From Methanosarcinales archaeon (GTDB lineage Archaea; Halobacteriota; Methanosarcinia; DSM-18856; Methermicoccaceae): 20,013 nt of DNA. Below are positions 7,205-15,981 of this stretch, piece after piece (the first letter of the stretch is position 1; each line of letters begins with the position of its first letter). The notes beneath the pieces are model-generated. The model ran no database searches and was not told where the DNA came from. It saw only the letters and a program-made list of their open reading frames with translations. The stretch lies in the NCBI GenBank assembly GCA_003661015.1, contig QMVI01000006.1, positions 1-20,013 on the forward strand. The letters run 5' to 3'. The position numbers and the translations under genes are program-made.

Positions 7205-8303
7205 AGCGGATGAGGGAGAATGGGAAGATGTGAAGCCCATAGTCGTAAAGGCACTTGAGTCTGGTGTTGATTGCATCCTCACAACAGCTGAACATTCTCC
7301 GAAGATAAAGGAACTCGGTGCCATCAAAACAGCTGTTCATTACCCCGGAGAGGGGGATGTGGTGGTGGTCGGAAAAGGCACATCGTTTGACGGAACAAAG
7401 CCAATCGAAGAAAAGGAAGAGGTCATAAAACTGATAAATTCGTTGAAGAAAAAGGGATACGAGGTTGGAGCTTTTGTTGTGATACGGGGAAAGGAGTATG
7501 AGATGCTGGCTTCAGAGCTTGGAGGAATCTGCGATTATGTGATAGTGGTCAGCACAGACTGGAAGATTATACCGCTTGAGAATCTCATAGCAGCACTCCA
7601 GCCCACCCACACAAAACTGATAGCCAGTGTGTCGAGTGCAGAGGAGGCAAAGCTCGCTTTTGAAACACTCGAAGTTGGTGCGGATGGTGTTTTGCTGTCC
7701 ACAAGAGACCCGAATGTGGTTGTGGATACGATGAAGGTTGTGGAGAGCTTGAGAGAGGAAAGGATTGAACTTGTCCCCGCCCGCATCATCAATATAGAAC
7801 AGGTTGGGATGGGAGACAGAGTGTGCATTGATACGTGTGCAATCATGCAAGTTGGAGAGGGAATGCTCATAGGCTCTCAGGCAAACGGTTTCTTTTTGGT
7901 TCATTCCGAAAGCGAAGACTCTCCCTATGTTGCAGCCCGCCCGTTTAGGGTGAATGCGGGTGCGGTTCATGCCTACATAAAGGTGGGAGATAGGACGAAG
8001 TATCTGGCAGAACTCAAGAGTGGAGACGAGGTGATGGTTGTCAGCAGAGACGGAAAAGCAAGGAGAGAGATTGTGGGCAGGGTGAAGATTGAGAGGAGGC
8101 CTCTCATTCTTGTGGAGGCAGAAGTTGGCGGGAGAATCATAAAGACAATTCTTCAGAATGCTGAGACAATAAAGCTCGTGTCCAAAGATGGAAATCCGGT
8201 CTCGGTAGCCAGTCTCAAGGAGGGTGACGAAGTTCTTGTCCATGTTGAGGAAGTGGGAAGACATTTTGGTATGGGGGTTAAAGAGACCATCATAGAAAGG
8301 TGA
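7188..8303 (+). CDS. 3-dehydroquinate synthase II (archaeal type)
   Basis: In archaea that lack the DAHP route, this enzyme converts 2-amino-3,7-dideoxy-D-threo-hept-6-ulosonate to 3-dehydroquinate by NAD-dependent oxidative deamination and cyclisation. It starts aromatic amino acid synthesis, as described for Methanocaldococcus MJ1249. The protein is 371 aa, close to the family length. Recognisable blocks are MEVWIKADEGEW, the central GADGVLLSTRDP, SQANGFFLVHSE, RPFRVNAGAVHAY and the C-terminal ILVEAEVGG and LVHVEEVGRHFG. ATG 7188 is chosen because GGAGG (7173-7177) lies 10 nt upstream and the family starts at MEVW-like residues; an upstream ATG at 7131 lies well inside the previous gene. 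The partner aldolase-type synthase is not in the window. It ends in TGA, which forms part of the ribosome site for the next gene. Confidence 0.93.
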   Translation: MEVWIKADEGEWEDVKPIVVKALESGVDCILTTAEHSPKIKELGAIKTAVHYPGEGDVVVVGKGTSFDGTKPIEEKEEVIKLINSLKKKGYEVGAFVVIRGKEYEMLASELGGICDYVIVVSTDWKIIPLENLIAALQPTHTKLIASVSSAEEAKLAFETLEVGADGVLLSTRDPNVVVDTMKVVESLREERIELVPARIINIEQVGMGDRVCIDTCAIMQVGEGMLIGSQANGFFLVHSESEDSPYVAARPFRVNAGAVHAYIKVGDRTKYLAELKSGDEVMVVSRDGKARREIVGRVKIERRPLILVEAEVGGRIIKTILQNAETIKLVSKDGNPVSVASLKEGDEVLVHVEEVGRHFGMGVKETIIER

Positions 8304-8308
8304 AGAGC

Positions 8309-9133
8309 ATGATTTTCCCAGAAGACCCCAAGTATGTGGGAGTGTGTGATAAGAATGAGAACAGAAGCGGAATGGTGTATAATCTGACCAAGTATCTGGT
8401 GGATTTGGCTACCAATACGATATATGAGGTGAGCACCGAGGGTTCAGGCATCATGAGAAACATCGTGGGTCTCAAAATCATAGCGGTGGCTGATGAGATA
8501 TTCGAGTACGAAGAGCCTGTTGACATCCATAACCGTTCGGAGCTGATAGAGTTATCGAGTATGCTGTGTGGAGGAGACATCACAACTGTCCTCTTCAGAG
8601 GATTGGATGAACACATAACGTTTGTACATAAACCAGACACCTCTGTCCTCACCGAGATAGAGATATGGGATGTTGTTCCACCCTATCCATCCATACTCGT
8701 GCACATGATTGGAAAGCTGAAAGAAGCCGGTGCCTTCAACGAGTTTTTTGTGAGATTTTTACCAAGACTCGTGAACATAGGTGAGATAGAGGGAAAGAAC
8801 CTCGTGTTCCCCTGTTCGTGCAGTGGATTACCATCCCCCCATCTTGACAGAGACTCCATCAAAGGCGAGGTGAAAATCATAGGCTGTGAGATATCGAGGG
8901 AGGTTGTGAAGGCGATGTACCCAGATGTGAAGTACGAACTCGTGAGCATATGCCCGCACAACAGCGATTACATCTCACCAACTAGACCCTTCATAGCAAG
9001 GTGCTGTCGAAAGGAGATGTGTGGTCCAACCGAGGTAAATGGTGTTCCCGGTTATATTGTGCATTGGGGAGCAAGACAGAACGAGCTGATTCAGGCTGTG
9101 CATACACTTTGTAAGGGGACGACAGATGTTTGA
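8309..9133 (+). CDS. Uncharacterised Cys-rich archaeal protein
   Basis: A 274-aa soluble-looking protein that I do not recognise as a named enzyme. The N-terminal half is mixed alpha/beta without a nucleotide-binding motif. The C-terminal half carries several cysteines in short motifs: PCSCSG, IGCEIS, SICPHNSD, ARCCRKEMCG and HTLCKG. The arrangement could ligate an Fe-S cluster or zinc. ATG 8309 is preferred to GTG 8300 because GGTGA (8299-8303) sits 5 nt before it. It lies 5 nt after the DHQ synthase II gene and overlaps tgtA by 8 nt, so it is probably co-translated with the archaeosine enzyme and could take part in tRNA modification. That link is contextual only. Codon use resembles its neighbours, so nothing suggests recent transfer. 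Confidence 0.75.
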   Translation: MIFPEDPKYVGVCDKNENRSGMVYNLTKYLVDLATNTIYEVSTEGSGIMRNIVGLKIIAVADEIFEYEEPVDIHNRSELIELSSMLCGGDITTVLFRGLDEHITFVHKPDTSVLTEIEIWDVVPPYPSILVHMIGKLKEAGAFNEFFVRFLPRLVNIGEIEGKNLVFPCSCSGLPSPHLDRDSIKGEVKIIGCEISREVVKAMYPDVKYELVSICPHNSDYISPTRPFIARCCRKEMCGPTEVNGVPGYIVHWGARQNELIQAVHTLCKGTTDV

Positions 9134-10607
9134 AATAAAAATCAAGGACTTTCTTGGGAGAATCGGAGTTCTCGATACACCACACGGAAAAATAGAAACA
9201 CCCGCACTTTTGCCCGTGATAAATCCCAACAGACTTTTACTGCCTGTTAGCAGGATGAAGGAGATAGGTGCAGAAGCTCTGATCACAAATGCGTACATAA
9301 TCTACAGAACACCGCATCTGCGGGAGAGAGCAGTGGATGTTGGCATCCACCGATTACTCGGTTTTGATGCCCCAGTCATGACAGATTCAGGGTCATACCA
9401 GCTCTCAGTGTACGGAGATATTGAGGTCGAGAATGAGGACATAGTGCAGTTTCAGATTGAAGTCGGCAGTGATATAATCGTTCCAAAAGATATTCCAACC
9501 CCCCCATTCTCACCCAGAGATAGGGCAGAGAAAGAGCTTATGACAACCGTCAGGAATGTGAGTGAGGCGTGGGAAATGCTGGCAGGGTTATCCAATCGCC
9601 CTTTACTTGCCTCACCAATCCAAGGCTCAACGTATCCCGATTTACGTGAGAAATGTGCAAGAATGTTGAGGGGAATGGGAGACATTTTTCCCATAGGAGC
9701 TGTCGTTCCTCTGCTCGAGAATTACAGATTCAAGCAGATTGCTGAAATAATATTACATTCCAAGATGGGAACTTCCACATGCACCCCCATCCATTTGTTT
9801 GGTGCGGGGCATCCAATGATTCTCTCGTTTGCAGTCGCTTTTGGGTGTGATCTGTTTGATTCGGCTGCTTATGCTCTTTTTGCCAAAGAGAACCGTTATC
9901 TGTCTCCTCATGGAACTTATGACCTTTCCAGTATGGAATATCTTCCATGTGCATGTCCGATATGCTCAACCCATACCGCAAAGGAGTTGAGAGAGTCTGA
10001 TGAGAGGGAGAGACTTCTTGCAGAGCATAACCTCCACACAGCTTTCAGCGAGATAAGGTTGATAAAGGAGAGTATAAGGGAGGGAACTCTCATCGAACTC
10101 GTTCAACAGAGATGTAGAGCCCACCCCAGGCTTCTTGACGCTCTGAAAATAGCACTCTCCCACACAGATATAATAGACGAGCTATCCCCTCAGAGAAGGT
10201 CCTCCCCCTTTTACTCAGGTCCAGAGTCCGCCCTGATGCCAGAGGTGAGGAGACATCAAAAGAGACTTGAGAGACTTGAGGTTGGAAAGAACTGCATAAT
10301 CTTCACAACTCATCCAGCATCAACACACCCAGAGCTATCGTTGAAAGATTTTGACTCAGTTTTTATTCTCAGAGCTCCCTTTGGTCCGTTTCCACCAGAA
10401 TTAGCTGAAACACTTCCAGTGAATACGGTTCATGTTAGCGGTGATTTGGAAGCAAAGCATAAAGCTTTGGAGGGCGTAGTATATCTGGTAAAGAACAATC
10501 CAGACACATTATTCACACTCGTGCTTGACAGGGAGTGGCTCGATATTGCTAAGCAGAGGCTGAACGGGTTGGATAATGTGGAAGTATGGGGGGAGGAGAA
10601 TGGTTGA
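9126..10607 (+). CDS. tgtA: Archaeosine tRNA-guanine transglycosylase (no PUA domain)
   Basis: Exchanges guanine-15 in the D loop of archaeal tRNAs for preQ0, the first step to archaeosine. The protein is 493 aa. TDSGSYQ holds Asp87, the equivalent of the general acid/base Asp. DLFDSAAYA holds Asp245, the likely nucleophile. The zinc site is CACPIC (Cys275, 277, 280) plus the His in AEHNL near 301. The TIM-barrel part is followed by the first archaeal C-terminal domains, but the protein ends before a PUA domain, which is about 80 residues longer in Pyrococcus-type enzymes. A separate PUA-bearing partner such as ArcS may supply it. It overlaps both neighbours by 8 nt and ends in TGA. Confidence 0.95.
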   Translation: MFEIKIKDFLGRIGVLDTPHGKIETPALLPVINPNRLLLPVSRMKEIGAEALITNAYIIYRTPHLRERAVDVGIHRLLGFDAPVMTDSGSYQLSVYGDIEVENEDIVQFQIEVGSDIIVPKDIPTPPFSPRDRAEKELMTTVRNVSEAWEMLAGLSNRPLLASPIQGSTYPDLREKCARMLRGMGDIFPIGAVVPLLENYRFKQIAEIILHSKMGTSTCTPIHLFGAGHPMILSFAVAFGCDLFDSAAYALFAKENRYLSPHGTYDLSSMEYLPCACPICSTHTAKELRESDERERLLAEHNLHTAFSEIRLIKESIREGTLIELVQQRCRAHPRLLDALKIALSHTDIIDELSPQRRSSPFYSGPESALMPEVRRHQKRLERLEVGKNCIIFTTHPASTHPELSLKDFDSVFILRAPFGPFPPELAETLPVNTVHVSGDLEAKHKALEGVVYLVKNNPDTLFTLVLDREWLDIAKQRLNGLDNVEVWGEENG

Positions 10608-10932
10608 GAAAGCACCGTGTGAGAAGATGGTGAAGTTCGTTCTTCCAGCCATAAGAGCTGAAATGGCAAGAACCCTCGTAAAAGAATACAACCTACCTCA
10701 GCAGAATGTTGCAAAAGTACTTGGTGTCACTAATGCCGCAATATCCCAGTATCTGAGTGAGAGAAGGGGAGCAGAAGTAGAGCTTCCACAGGATGTCGTG
10801 TTGTACATAAAGAAATACGCAAAAAAAATTTTAAGTGGCGACTTTGATGAGGACTATCTCTGTGAGATATGCAGGGTTTTCCAGAAAAGCCTCGAAAAAA
10901 GCCTTGAAAAATATGGTGATGATGTATCATGA
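10600..10932 (+). CDS. Archaeal XRE-type HTH transcriptional regulator with three conserved-pattern cysteines
   Basis: A 110-aa protein with a helix-turn-helix at about 32-54 (NVAKVLGVTNAAISQYLS). Cys7 lies in APCEKMV, and Cys88 and Cys91 in LCEICR near the end. Small archaeal regulators of the COG2522 type share this PCE...CEICR pattern, which suggests a metal or redox-sensitive site. ATG 10600 is supported by GGAGG (10592-10596). The start overlaps tgtA by 8 nt, and the TGA stop overlaps the trkA start (ATGA), so it is translated with the K+ uptake genes and may regulate this operon. That target is inferred from position. The C-terminal tail is charged and helical (KSLEKSLEKY). Confidence 0.85.
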   Translation: MVEKAPCEKMVKFVLPAIRAEMARTLVKEYNLPQQNVAKVLGVTNAAISQYLSERRGAEVELPQDVVLYIKKYAKKILSGDFDEDYLCEICRVFQKSLEKSLEKYGDDVS

Positions 10933-12305
10933 GGGTTATCATTGTTGGTGCTGGGAACGTTGGCTATAATCTGGCACGTGTGTTGTCTGAAAAGCTAGAC
11001 GTCGTTCTGATAGAAAAGGATGAGAGAGTATGTGAAAATGTGAGGGAGCAGTTGGATGTTGCTGTTGTTTGCGGGAATGGTGCAAATGTGAACATCTTGA
11101 AGAGTCAGCTCACTGATGACACGCGGTTGCTCATAGCGGTAACAGACAACGATGAGCTGAATCTGGTCGCATGCATGGCAGTAAAACAGCTAAACGAAAA
11201 AGTGAAGACAATCGCAAGAGTGAGCAATCCCGATTACATCGACAAACCAATATCCAGTAGAAGATTTCTGGGCGTTGATGTGATGATATCCCCGGAGTTA
11301 TCTCTGGCGGATAAGATTGTGAGAATAGTTAGCTTGCCCTCTGCAATAGACTACGAAGAGGTGTGCATACCATACGGTGGCGATTGTATTCTGTTGAGCA
11401 TTGTGAAGTTCAGAATAGGGTCATCATTCCCTGCACGAACTTTTTTGAGAGAGTTGGACTTCCCGAGGGGTGCAATCCTCATAGCGATAGACAGAGATGG
11501 AAAACTGATAACACCCAAGGGAAATGAGATACTGAAGGAGAACGATAAGGTACTCGTTCTTGGCAAGCCCGAGGTGATGAGGAAGATAGCCGAGTTCTTT
11601 GGCAGTGAGAAAGAGAAAGAGAGCGGAGATATCTTCATAGTGGGTGGTGGAATCGTTGGTCTCTACATAGCAAAGCTTCTTGATAGGGAGGTTGGTGGGA
11701 GGATAAAGATCGTTGAGAAGGATACAGAGAGGTGCAAGTTGCTCTCGGAGGAGGTTCCGAATCACATCATCATAAATGCTGATGCAACCGATTTGAATGT
11801 GCTGGAGGATGAAGGGCTGGAGAGGGCAAGCGTCATGATTTCGGTTACAGACAGCGATGAAAAGAATCTTTTGTGTTCATTAGCTTCAAAACACATAGGT
11901 GTGCCAAAGGTCATTTCAAGAGTCTCAAAATATGAGTACAGAGATATATTTGAGGTTCTTGGTGTCGATGTTCCATTGAGTCTGCACCAGATAATGGTGA
12001 ATGAGGTTGTGAAGTTTGTCTGGGGTAGGTACATAAAAGCGGTTTTGAATCTGCTTGACAGTACGAAGGAGGTTCTTGAACTTCCCATAACGAGGAATTC
12101 GAAGGTGGCTGGAAAGAAACTCAAAGAATTGAAACTTCCAGAGGACACACTGGTTGTCGCAATTCTCAGGAACGGCACGATCGAGATACCGAGAGGGGAA
12201 AGCATTCTGCTGGGAGGGGATGCTGTGATAGTACTTAGCCCACTCAAGGATGTAGAGAGGGTTGAAAAGCTGTTTGGATGTCCCGCGGGGGAGTTGTGTG
12301 AGTAA
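10929..12305 (+). CDS. trkA: Trk potassium uptake regulatory subunit TrkA
   Basis: The cytoplasmic NAD(H)-binding gating subunit of the Trk/Ktr K+ transporter. At 458 aa it has the duplicated form: a first TrkA-N (RCK) domain beginning VIIVGAGNVGYNLA, a TrkA-C domain at about 136-220 (ARTFLRELDFP), a second TrkA-N at about 234 (IFIVGGGIVGLYIA), and a second TrkA-C at about 370-455 ending VIVLSPLKDVERVEKLFG. Both Rossmann halves keep a GxGxxG motif. It is directly followed by trkH with an 8-nt overlap, matching the known TrkA/TrkH partnership. It ends in TAA, one of only four TAA stops in the window. Confidence 0.95.
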   Translation: MRVIIVGAGNVGYNLARVLSEKLDVVLIEKDERVCENVREQLDVAVVCGNGANVNILKSQLTDDTRLLIAVTDNDELNLVACMAVKQLNEKVKTIARVSNPDYIDKPISSRRFLGVDVMISPELSLADKIVRIVSLPSAIDYEEVCIPYGGDCILLSIVKFRIGSSFPARTFLRELDFPRGAILIAIDRDGKLITPKGNEILKENDKVLVLGKPEVMRKIAEFFGSEKEKESGDIFIVGGGIVGLYIAKLLDREVGGRIKIVEKDTERCKLLSEEVPNHIIINADATDLNVLEDEGLERASVMISVTDSDEKNLLCSLASKHIGVPKVISRVSKYEYRDIFEVLGVDVPLSLHQIMVNEVVKFVWGRYIKAVLNLLDSTKEVLELPITRNSKVAGKKLKELKLPEDTLVVAILRNGTIEIPRGESILLGGDAVIVLSPLKDVERVEKLFGCPAGELCE

Positions 12306-13725
12306 AGTAGTTATGGGGATAATGGGTGTTGTACTTGCGTATTTCTCCATCTCGCTTTTGGTTCATACCGCTTTCTCATTGTATTACGGGGAAGACCCTT
12401 TCCCATTTCTCATACCTTTTGTTGTGTGTGGCCTTACCTCCATCCCACTGGTCAGATATGGTGTTCATGAGAAAATGAGACACACTGAGGCAATCCTTGT
12501 CGTATCGGTTGCATGGATAACATTTTCATTGCTCTCTTCAGTTCCATACATTCTCAGTGGAATACCTGTGGTGGATTCCATATTCGAGGCTACATCTGGC
12601 TTGACAACGACAGGAGCCACCATCATGGATGACATCGAGTCCCATGCACTGTCTCTCCTTCTGTGGAGGAACATGACTCAGTGGCTGGGGGGTATGGGAA
12701 TAATCATGTTGTTCATAGCAATTCTTCCAGAGCTTGGGGTCGGGGGGAGGGAACTGTTCAAAGGGGAGTTTACAGGACCCACCAAAGAATACATAAGACC
12801 CAAGATAAGGGAAACAGCAAGGGTTCTATTCCTTGTTTATTTCATCTTCACAGCCATAATGATTGCTTTGCTGTATGTGAAGCTATCATTTTACGATGCT
12901 CTGACTGTTGCCTTCTCCACTGTGTCAACAGGAGGTTTCTCACCCCACACCGAGAGCATCTCATACTTCAACAGCGTATATGTTGAAACGGTTGTTATGA
13001 TTTTCATGGTTCTGTGTGGTGTGAGCTTCGCCCTTCACTACCGGGCGTTGTACGAACATCCAAGAAACTATCTCAAAAGCTCGGAACTCAGGTTTTATTT
13101 GGGGTTTCTTGTCTTTTCGATACTGGTATCGGTAGCATATCTGTATATGGATGGCTTTCAAATTTTGGATGCCATCAGATTTGGAGCATTTCAGGTTATC
13201 TCCATCACAACCACAACAGGCTTCACCACCTACAATTACGATGAGTGGGCACCTGTCATAAAGTTGCTGTTGATGTTTGGGATGATATTCGGTGGTTGTG
13301 CTGGCTCCACAGCGGGTGGTGTGAAGATGGTGAGGGTGCAGTTGTTGATGAAGTTTGTGTATCAGAGCCTTTTCAGGTTGATTCATCCGAGAGCATACAA
13401 GCCGATCATGTTCGATGGAAAAGTGGTTAATGAAAGGGTGGTTGTCTCGATTCTCGGTTTCATATCGATTTTCATCTTTGTGGTCTTGCTATCCACCTTT
13501 GCACTGACTCTTATGGGAATACATGTGGTGGATGCTCTATCTGCAACAATTTCCACCATTACCAATACCGGTCCCGGCTTTGGGATGGTTGGACCAGAAT
13601 TCTCTTACGCACCTCTGCCTGCACTGGCAAAATTGATTCTGGTTTTTGATATGGTGGCTGGAAGACTTGAATTGATGGTACTGCTTGTTCTTTTTGTCCC
13701 CGAGTTCTGGAGGGAAATCAGATGA
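12298..13725 (+). CDS. trkH: Trk potassium uptake channel subunit TrkH
   Basis: The membrane K+ translocating subunit, 475 aa with about ten hydrophobic segments arranged as four repeated M1-P-M2 units. The four selectivity-filter regions are visible: TSGLTTTGATIM, STVSTGGFSPH, ITTTTGFTTYNYDEW and STITNTGPGFG. The C terminus is LVLFVPEFWREIR, typical of the family. GTG 12298 is taken as the start because a GGGGGAG site lies at about 12287-12293; ATG 12313 is possible, and ATG 12262 lies inside trkA. It overlaps trkA by 8 nt. The TGA stop overlaps the ade start by 4 nt (ATGA). Confidence 0.94.
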   Translation: MSKVVMGIMGVVLAYFSISLLVHTAFSLYYGEDPFPFLIPFVVCGLTSIPLVRYGVHEKMRHTEAILVVSVAWITFSLLSSVPYILSGIPVVDSIFEATSGLTTTGATIMDDIESHALSLLLWRNMTQWLGGMGIIMLFIAILPELGVGGRELFKGEFTGPTKEYIRPKIRETARVLFLVYFIFTAIMIALLYVKLSFYDALTVAFSTVSTGGFSPHTESISYFNSVYVETVVMIFMVLCGVSFALHYRALYEHPRNYLKSSELRFYLGFLVFSILVSVAYLYMDGFQILDAIRFGAFQVISITTTTGFTTYNYDEWAPVIKLLLMFGMIFGGCAGSTAGGVKMVRVQLLMKFVYQSLFRLIHPRAYKPIMFDGKVVNERVVVSILGFISIFIFVVLLSTFALTLMGIHVVDALSATISTITNTGPGFGMVGPEFSYAPLPALAKLILVFDMVAGRLELMVLLVLFVPEFWREIR

Positions 13726-15434
13726 CGATGATGGATGAATTGAGGATGGCAGCACTCGGAGAAATCGAGTGTGATATGGTGATAAGAGATGGGGAACTGT
13801 TCTTGCCCACATGTGAGTTTGTTAAGGGAGATGTTGCAGTGCATAAGGGCGTAATAGTCGGGTTGTTTGATGATTATGAGGGAAAGGTGGAAGTGGATGC
13901 AGATGGGATGTGGGTCTCTCCTGGCTTCATTGACGCTCACCTACATGTGGAAAGCACATGTCTCACACTGTGCGAGTTCTCGAAGCTTGCGGTTCCGAGG
14001 GGAACAACCACAGTTGTGTGTGATCCCCACGAAGTGGCAAATGTTTCTGGTATCTTCGGTATTTCAGAGCTTATGATGGAGGCAAAAGGCCTTCCACTTT
14101 CAGTCTTCTTCACAATACCTTCATGCGTTCCTGCGTCTCCTTTTGAGACTGGCGGAGCAGAACTCGGTTTAAAGGAGGTAAAGCAACTGCTGTGTTGCGA
14201 TGAAGTAGTTGCCCTCGGTGAGGTCATGAATTTCCCAGCTCTTGTTGGTGGGGATAAGAAGCTCATGGACAAAGTCCAGACTGCCCATAGGGTCGATGGA
14301 CATGCCCCCTTGTTGGGTGGAAAGGAGTTGAGTGCTTACATACTGCTCGGTCCCAAGTCTGACCATGAATGCACAACATCAGACGAGGCACTCGAGAAAC
14401 TCAGAAAGGGTATGTGGGTGATGGTGAGAGAGGGGAGTTCAGCAAAGAACTTGGACATCCTTGAAGGCATTCTTGATGAGGGGTTGTCTCTGAGCAGGTG
14501 CATGCTTGTGTCCGATGACCGGGACCCCAGAGACTTGAAAAAAGGCTATTTCGATGAGATTCTGAAGAGGGTGGTTGAGATGGGGGTTGAGCCCGGTGAT
14601 GCACTGTCTATGATAACCACCAATCCAGCAAATTATTTCCGCATAGATGGGCATTTGGAGGTTGGTGCGAGGGCAGACTTGGTGATGTTGTCTGAGGATT
14701 TTTGTGTTCATGAGGTTATAAAGGATGGAAAGGTGGTCGCAGAGGATGGAAAGCTAATAGTAAGTCCAAAGAAATATAGCTTCGATGAGAGTTTAAAGAA
14801 GAGCATCAATGTGCCAGTGCTGGATGAGGATATGTTTAAGGTGAGGGTTGATTTGGATGGTGAGGTATGTGTGAGGGTGATAGGCGTCAGAGAGGGGTCT
14901 CTGATAACCGAGAGTCTGAGATACCCGCTTTCTGTGGAGAATGGTGAAATCATGGAGGACGTGGATAGGGATGTGCTGAGAATCGCAGTCATAGAAAGAC
15001 ACAAGGGAAGCGGAAGGGTTGCACTTGGCTTCATCCATGGATTTGGTTTGCAAAGCGGAGCATTCGGGTCGAGTGTTGCTCATGACTCACACAACATAGT
15101 GGTGGTTGGCATCAATCCAAGGGATATGATGAGGGTGGTGGATAGGATACATCAGATGCAGGGGGGATGGGTGGTGTGTGATGGCGATGAAGTTGCCTCA
15201 TTGAGGCTTGAGATATGCGGTCTTATGACTGCATCCCCGTATGAGGAGGTTGTGAAAGGTATTGAAAGAATCGAGAGTGAGTTGATGGAGAGGGGAGTTG
15301 AAATCTCCTCGCCGTTCATGACCCTCTCGTTCGTTTCTTTATCTCCTATTCCACATCTAAAGCTCACCGATATGGGGTTGGTTGAGGATTTCACACCAGT
15401 CCCACTTGTCTTAGGAGGTTGTTCTGATGCTTGA
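13722..15434 (+). CDS. ade: Adenine deaminase
   Basis: Converts adenine to hypoxanthine and ammonia for purine salvage. At 570 aa it is the usual size for the amidohydrolase-superfamily enzyme. Metal-binding histidines lie in DAHLHVEST (His73, His75), followed by DPHEVANVSG. GEVMNFP, DGHAPLLGGKELSAY and DHECTTSDEA give further family blocks, and SDDRDP near 267 carries the distal Asp. The C-terminal domain has GFGLQSGAFGSSVAHDSHN, the adenine deaminase signature. GGAGGG (13709-13714) supports ATG 13722. It overlaps trkH by 4 nt and hpt by 8 nt. Its product hypoxanthine is the substrate of the hpt product. Confidence 0.95.
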   Translation: MTMMDELRMAALGEIECDMVIRDGELFLPTCEFVKGDVAVHKGVIVGLFDDYEGKVEVDADGMWVSPGFIDAHLHVESTCLTLCEFSKLAVPRGTTTVVCDPHEVANVSGIFGISELMMEAKGLPLSVFFTIPSCVPASPFETGGAELGLKEVKQLLCCDEVVALGEVMNFPALVGGDKKLMDKVQTAHRVDGHAPLLGGKELSAYILLGPKSDHECTTSDEALEKLRKGMWVMVREGSSAKNLDILEGILDEGLSLSRCMLVSDDRDPRDLKKGYFDEILKRVVEMGVEPGDALSMITTNPANYFRIDGHLEVGARADLVMLSEDFCVHEVIKDGKVVAEDGKLIVSPKKYSFDESLKKSINVPVLDEDMFKVRVDLDGEVCVRVIGVREGSLITESLRYPLSVENGEIMEDVDRDVLRIAVIERHKGSGRVALGFIHGFGLQSGAFGSSVAHDSHNIVVVGINPRDMMRVVDRIHQMQGGWVVCDGDEVASLRLEICGLMTASPYEEVVKGIERIESELMERGVEISSPFMTLSFVSLSPIPHLKLTDMGLVEDFTPVPLVLGGCSDA

Positions 15435-15981
15435 GGTGTTGAGAAAGTCTTTGAGCCAAAGTCAGATAGTGATGAAAGGAGATTATCCCTATTTCGTGCA
15501 TCCCATAACAGATGGGATACCCACAGTCCCCCCAGAGATGCTGGAGGAAGTTGCAACCGCCATCGCAGAGAAAATAGACCTCAACATAGACAGGATAGTC
15601 GGGATAGAGGCGATGGGAATCCACATTGCGACAGCTCTCTCACTGAAAACAAAAATACCGTTCACCATTATAAGAAAGAGGAAGTACGGACTTCCCAACG
15701 AGGTGGAGGTGGAGCAGAAGACAGGATATGGGGGAGCCAAGCTGTACATCAATGGGATTGGAAAGGGGGACAGAGTCGTGGTTGTGGATGATGTTGTGAG
15801 TACTGGCGGGACTTTGAAAGCAGTCGTGTCTGCCCTCAAAGAGGTGGGTGCAGACATAAAGGACATATGCGTTGTTTTTAAGAAAGGGAAATGCATAGAC
15901 GAGGTCGATGGTATGAAAATAAAGTATTTGCTGGCGGTGGATATTGTGGATGGCTCTCTTGTCGAGGTCGGGGAGGTGTGA
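15427..15981 (+). CDS. hpt: Hypoxanthine/guanine phosphoribosyltransferase (archaeal Hpt)
   Basis: Makes IMP or GMP from hypoxanthine or guanine and PRPP. At 184 aa it matches the archaeal Hpt family in length and blocks: YFVHPITDGIP near the start, EAMGIHIATALS, IIRKRKYGLPNEV, and the PRPP-binding loop VVVVDDVVSTGGT (117-129). A perfect AGGAGGTT site (15413-15420) precedes the ATG. It starts 8 nt inside ade, which supplies its substrate, so the two form a translationally coupled salvage pair. Its TGA stop shares one base with the trpS start (TGATG). Confidence 0.95.
   Translation: MLEVLRKSLSQSQIVMKGDYPYFVHPITDGIPTVPPEMLEEVATAIAEKIDLNIDRIVGIEAMGIHIATALSLKTKIPFTIIRKRKYGLPNEVEVEQKTGYGGAKLYINGIGKGDRVVVVDDVVSTGGTLKAVVSALKEVGADIKDICVVFKKGKCIDEVDGMKIKYLLAVDIVDGSLVEVGEV

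Noticed and set aside
7512..8264. A 250-codon open frame on the minus strand opposite the DHQ synthase II gene
   Set aside because: It lies entirely antisense to a confident gene and has no recognisable domain or ribosome site.
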